From assembly GCA_050730835.1 (NCBI GenBank), contig JBOHNS010000046.1, positions 1 through 12,934 on the forward strand: a DNA stretch of 12,934 nucleotides, written 5' to 3'. The notes beneath the pieces are model-generated. The model was not told the origin of the DNA, made no database searches, and saw only the letters and a program-made list of their open reading frames with translations. The translations under genes and the position numbers were made by a program. This stretch comes from JBOHNS01 sp050730835 (GTDB lineage Bacteria > Patescibacteriota > Saccharimonadia > Saccharimonadales > UBA4665). Shown here one piece after another: positions 11,374 through 12,934 of the stretch (the stretch's first letter is position 1; every line of letters begins with the position of its first letter).

Positions 11374-12783
11374 ATGGCTTTAAAAGATAATGACGAATCA
11401 TTAGACAAGGCTAGCCAGCCAGCGGCTAGTCGGCCGAATGTGCCGGGTGCTGATGCCTGGTCGCCAGAAACCAAGGCGGATGCATTGAGCGCTAGCAGCG
11501 GCGATGAGCCGGAGCCCAAGACTCGGGCTGCTAGCCATGCTAAGACTTCGGATAAGGCTGCTGAATCATCCTCGCCCGCCGGCCGCTATCATTTTAGCCG
11601 CGGTCATCAGCTGCTTGCTGGGCTGGTCGTTTTGATTGTGATTGCCGCCGGTTTTGGCGGCGGATGGCTAGGCGCGGCTAGTTATTATCGCACGGACGGC
11701 GGCACGACCAACCTTGGCGGCGCTTCGGTGCACCAGGTCGTATCTAGTAAACAGGGCAAAATAATCAGCTCTATCGCCAAAAATGTCGGCCAAAGCGTAG
11801 TTTCGGTGGTCGCCACCAGCCAAAGCGCGGCTAGCGCTAACGATTTATTTTTTGGTTTTAGCGCCGGCAGCGGCACCCAGCAAGACGCCGGCACCGGCAT
11901 AGTTATCTCGGCCGACGGATTGATTATTACCAACCGCCACGTTATTCCAGATGGCACCACTAGCGTAAGCGTAACTTTGTCAGATGGCACGCAGTACAAT
12001 AATGTTAAGGTAGTTGGCCGCACTAGCGATCAGAGTAGCCTGGACATCGCGTTCCTGAAGATTCAGAACCTGAAAGGCAAAACTCTAACGCCTGCCACCA
12101 TTGGCGATTCCGCCAAGATGAATGTCGGCGATCCGGTAGTAGCTATCGGCAACGCATTAGGCCAATTCCAAAACACCGTAACTAGCGGCATTATCTCCGG
12201 TCATGGCCGCAGCGTACAGGCTGGTAGCAGCGCTAGCGGTAGCAGCAGCGAAAACTTAAGCGATCTATTCCAAACTGACGCTGCCATCAACCAGGGCAAT
12301 TCCGGCGGCCCGCTGGTAAACCTTAGCGGCCAGGTAATCGGCATCAATACCGCCATTGCTTCTGGCGCGCAAAGCATCGGCTTCGCCATTCCAATTAACG
12401 ATGTTACCGGCTTAATCAAAAGCGTCGAACAAACCGGCAAATTGCAGCAGCCATACCTGGGCGTTTTGTACATTCCTGTCACCGCCGACGTGCAGCAGCA
12501 ATACAAACTAAAAGAAAATACCGGGGCTTGGATTCCGCCAGAAAACGTAGTCGGCCAAAAGCCAGTAATATCCGGCGGCCCAGCCGCTAAAGCCGGGCTA
12601 AAATCAGGCGATATAATCACAAAAGTTGATAGCACTAGCATCAATCAAAACACTAGCCTAACCTCAATACTCGACAAAGACCAAGTCGGCCAGAAAGTTA
12701 CTTTGACGGTCAACCGAAAGGGCAAAACCATAAAACTGAATGTTACTCTAGGCGCGGCCCCTACTGGTAAGGTTGGTAGCTAG
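11374..12783 (+). CDS. htrA: HtrA/DegP-type membrane-anchored serine protease with PDZ domain
   Basis: A 469-residue S1C-family protease. A hydrophilic N-terminal tail (1-77) is followed by one membrane span (about 78-102, LLAGLVVLIVIAAGFGGGWL). The trypsin-like domain carries the triad His189 (TNRHV), Asp224 (SLDIAFLKI) and Ser310 (QGNSGGPLVN). A single PDZ domain runs from about 358 (QPYLGVLYIPV, later AAKAGLKSGDIITKVDS) to the C-terminus. It degrades or refolds damaged exported proteins outside the membrane. AGGAAGGGGGAA (11357-11368) is a good Shine-Dalgarno sequence a few bases before the ATG. It is last in an apparent LCP-membrane protein-htrA operon. All triad residues are intact. A decayed copy of its 3' end lies at 7112-7201. 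Minus-strand frames inside are shadows. Confidence 0.96.
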   Translation: MALKDNDESLDKASQPAASRPNVPGADAWSPETKADALSASSGDEPEPKTRAASHAKTSDKAAESSSPAGRYHFSRGHQLLAGLVVLIVIAAGFGGGWLGAASYYRTDGGTTNLGGASVHQVVSSKQGKIISSIAKNVGQSVVSVVATSQSAASANDLFFGFSAGSGTQQDAGTGIVISADGLIITNRHVIPDGTTSVSVTLSDGTQYNNVKVVGRTSDQSSLDIAFLKIQNLKGKTLTPATIGDSAKMNVGDPVVAIGNALGQFQNTVTSGIISGHGRSVQAGSSASGSSSENLSDLFQTDAAINQGNSGGPLVNLSGQVIGINTAIASGAQSIGFAIPINDVTGLIKSVEQTGKLQQPYLGVLYIPVTADVQQQYKLKENTGAWIPPENVVGQKPVISGGPAAKAGLKSGDIITKVDSTSINQNTSLTSILDKDQVGQKVTLTVNRKGKTIKLNVTLGAAPTGKVGS

Positions 12784-12934
12784 ACTAAGCTAGTGTTCTT
12801 TTTTGGCAAACAACCAAGCCAGTAACTTTCTTGTGGCAACAAGAAAGTTACCAAAGAAATGCCGGACAAAACGCAGCCAGCCAGGACTTGTAAGTCAGCA
12901 ATTTGCCGCGCCGCGACGACTCCCTGCGGTCGGC
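12784..12934 (+). repeat. Duplicated post-htrA element, copy 2 (cut by window end)
   Basis: Matches 7202-7349. It contains a perfect 12-bp hairpin, GTAACTTTCTTG (12822-12833) with CAAGAAAGTTAC (12840-12851) and a 6-nt loop. No T run follows on the plus strand, so it is not a plain terminator for htrA. It begins directly after the htrA stop codon. Confidence 0.85.

Overview
The window looks like a piece of a small-genome bacterial chromosome, most plausibly from the Candidate Phyla Radiation (Patescibacteria, perhaps Saccharibacteria). This is an inference from a retroelement of a kind common in those phyla, short AT-rich gaps, the standard stop codons, promoters lying almost on top of start codons, and a ParA-ParB / signal peptidase / LCP / HtrA neighbourhood. 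No rRNA or tRNA is present to confirm it.

Bases 1-2700 hold a diversity-generating retroelement (DGR). From left to right it has a surface-type target gene with fibronectin-III-like and DUF1566 (C-type-lectin-fold) domains, whose last 136 bp are the variable repeat; the accessory gene avd; a template repeat; and a reverse transcriptase on the opposite strand, convergent with the template. Variable and template repeats differ at 23 positions over 131 aligned bases (601-731 against 1352-1482). Every one is an adenine in the template, the signature of adenine-specific mutagenic retrohoming. A GC-rich, adenine-free tail marks the homing-initiation end.

Bases 2701-5030 are an accessory stretch with three type II toxin-antitoxin pairs (RelB/RelE-like, BrnT/BrnA-like and a second RelBE/YafQ-like pair), each with its own promoter and operator-like repeats. 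Between the first two lies a broken second avd copy preceded by a hairpin and promoter like those of the intact avd, probably the scar of a second DGR cassette. The first pair is bracketed by a 17-bp direct repeat.

Bases 5031-7077 carry parA and parB. They are surrounded by heptanucleotide tandem repeats and, upstream of parA, two copies of a ~39-bp repeat whose GC-rich core is inverted.

Bases 7078-7898 contain no intact gene. They begin with the decayed 3' end of a second htrA and continue as a dense series of inverted repeats. The first ~240 bp of this stretch is duplicated at and beyond the 3' end of the intact htrA at the right edge of the window.

Bases 7899-12783 are an envelope block: lepB (minus strand), then an LCP (LytR-CpsA-Psr) protein, a polytopic membrane protein and an HtrA-type membrane-anchored protease (all plus strand). 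LepB, the LCP protein and HtrA act at the outer face of the membrane in protein export, cell-wall polymer attachment and quality control, and could support display of the DGR-diversified protein.
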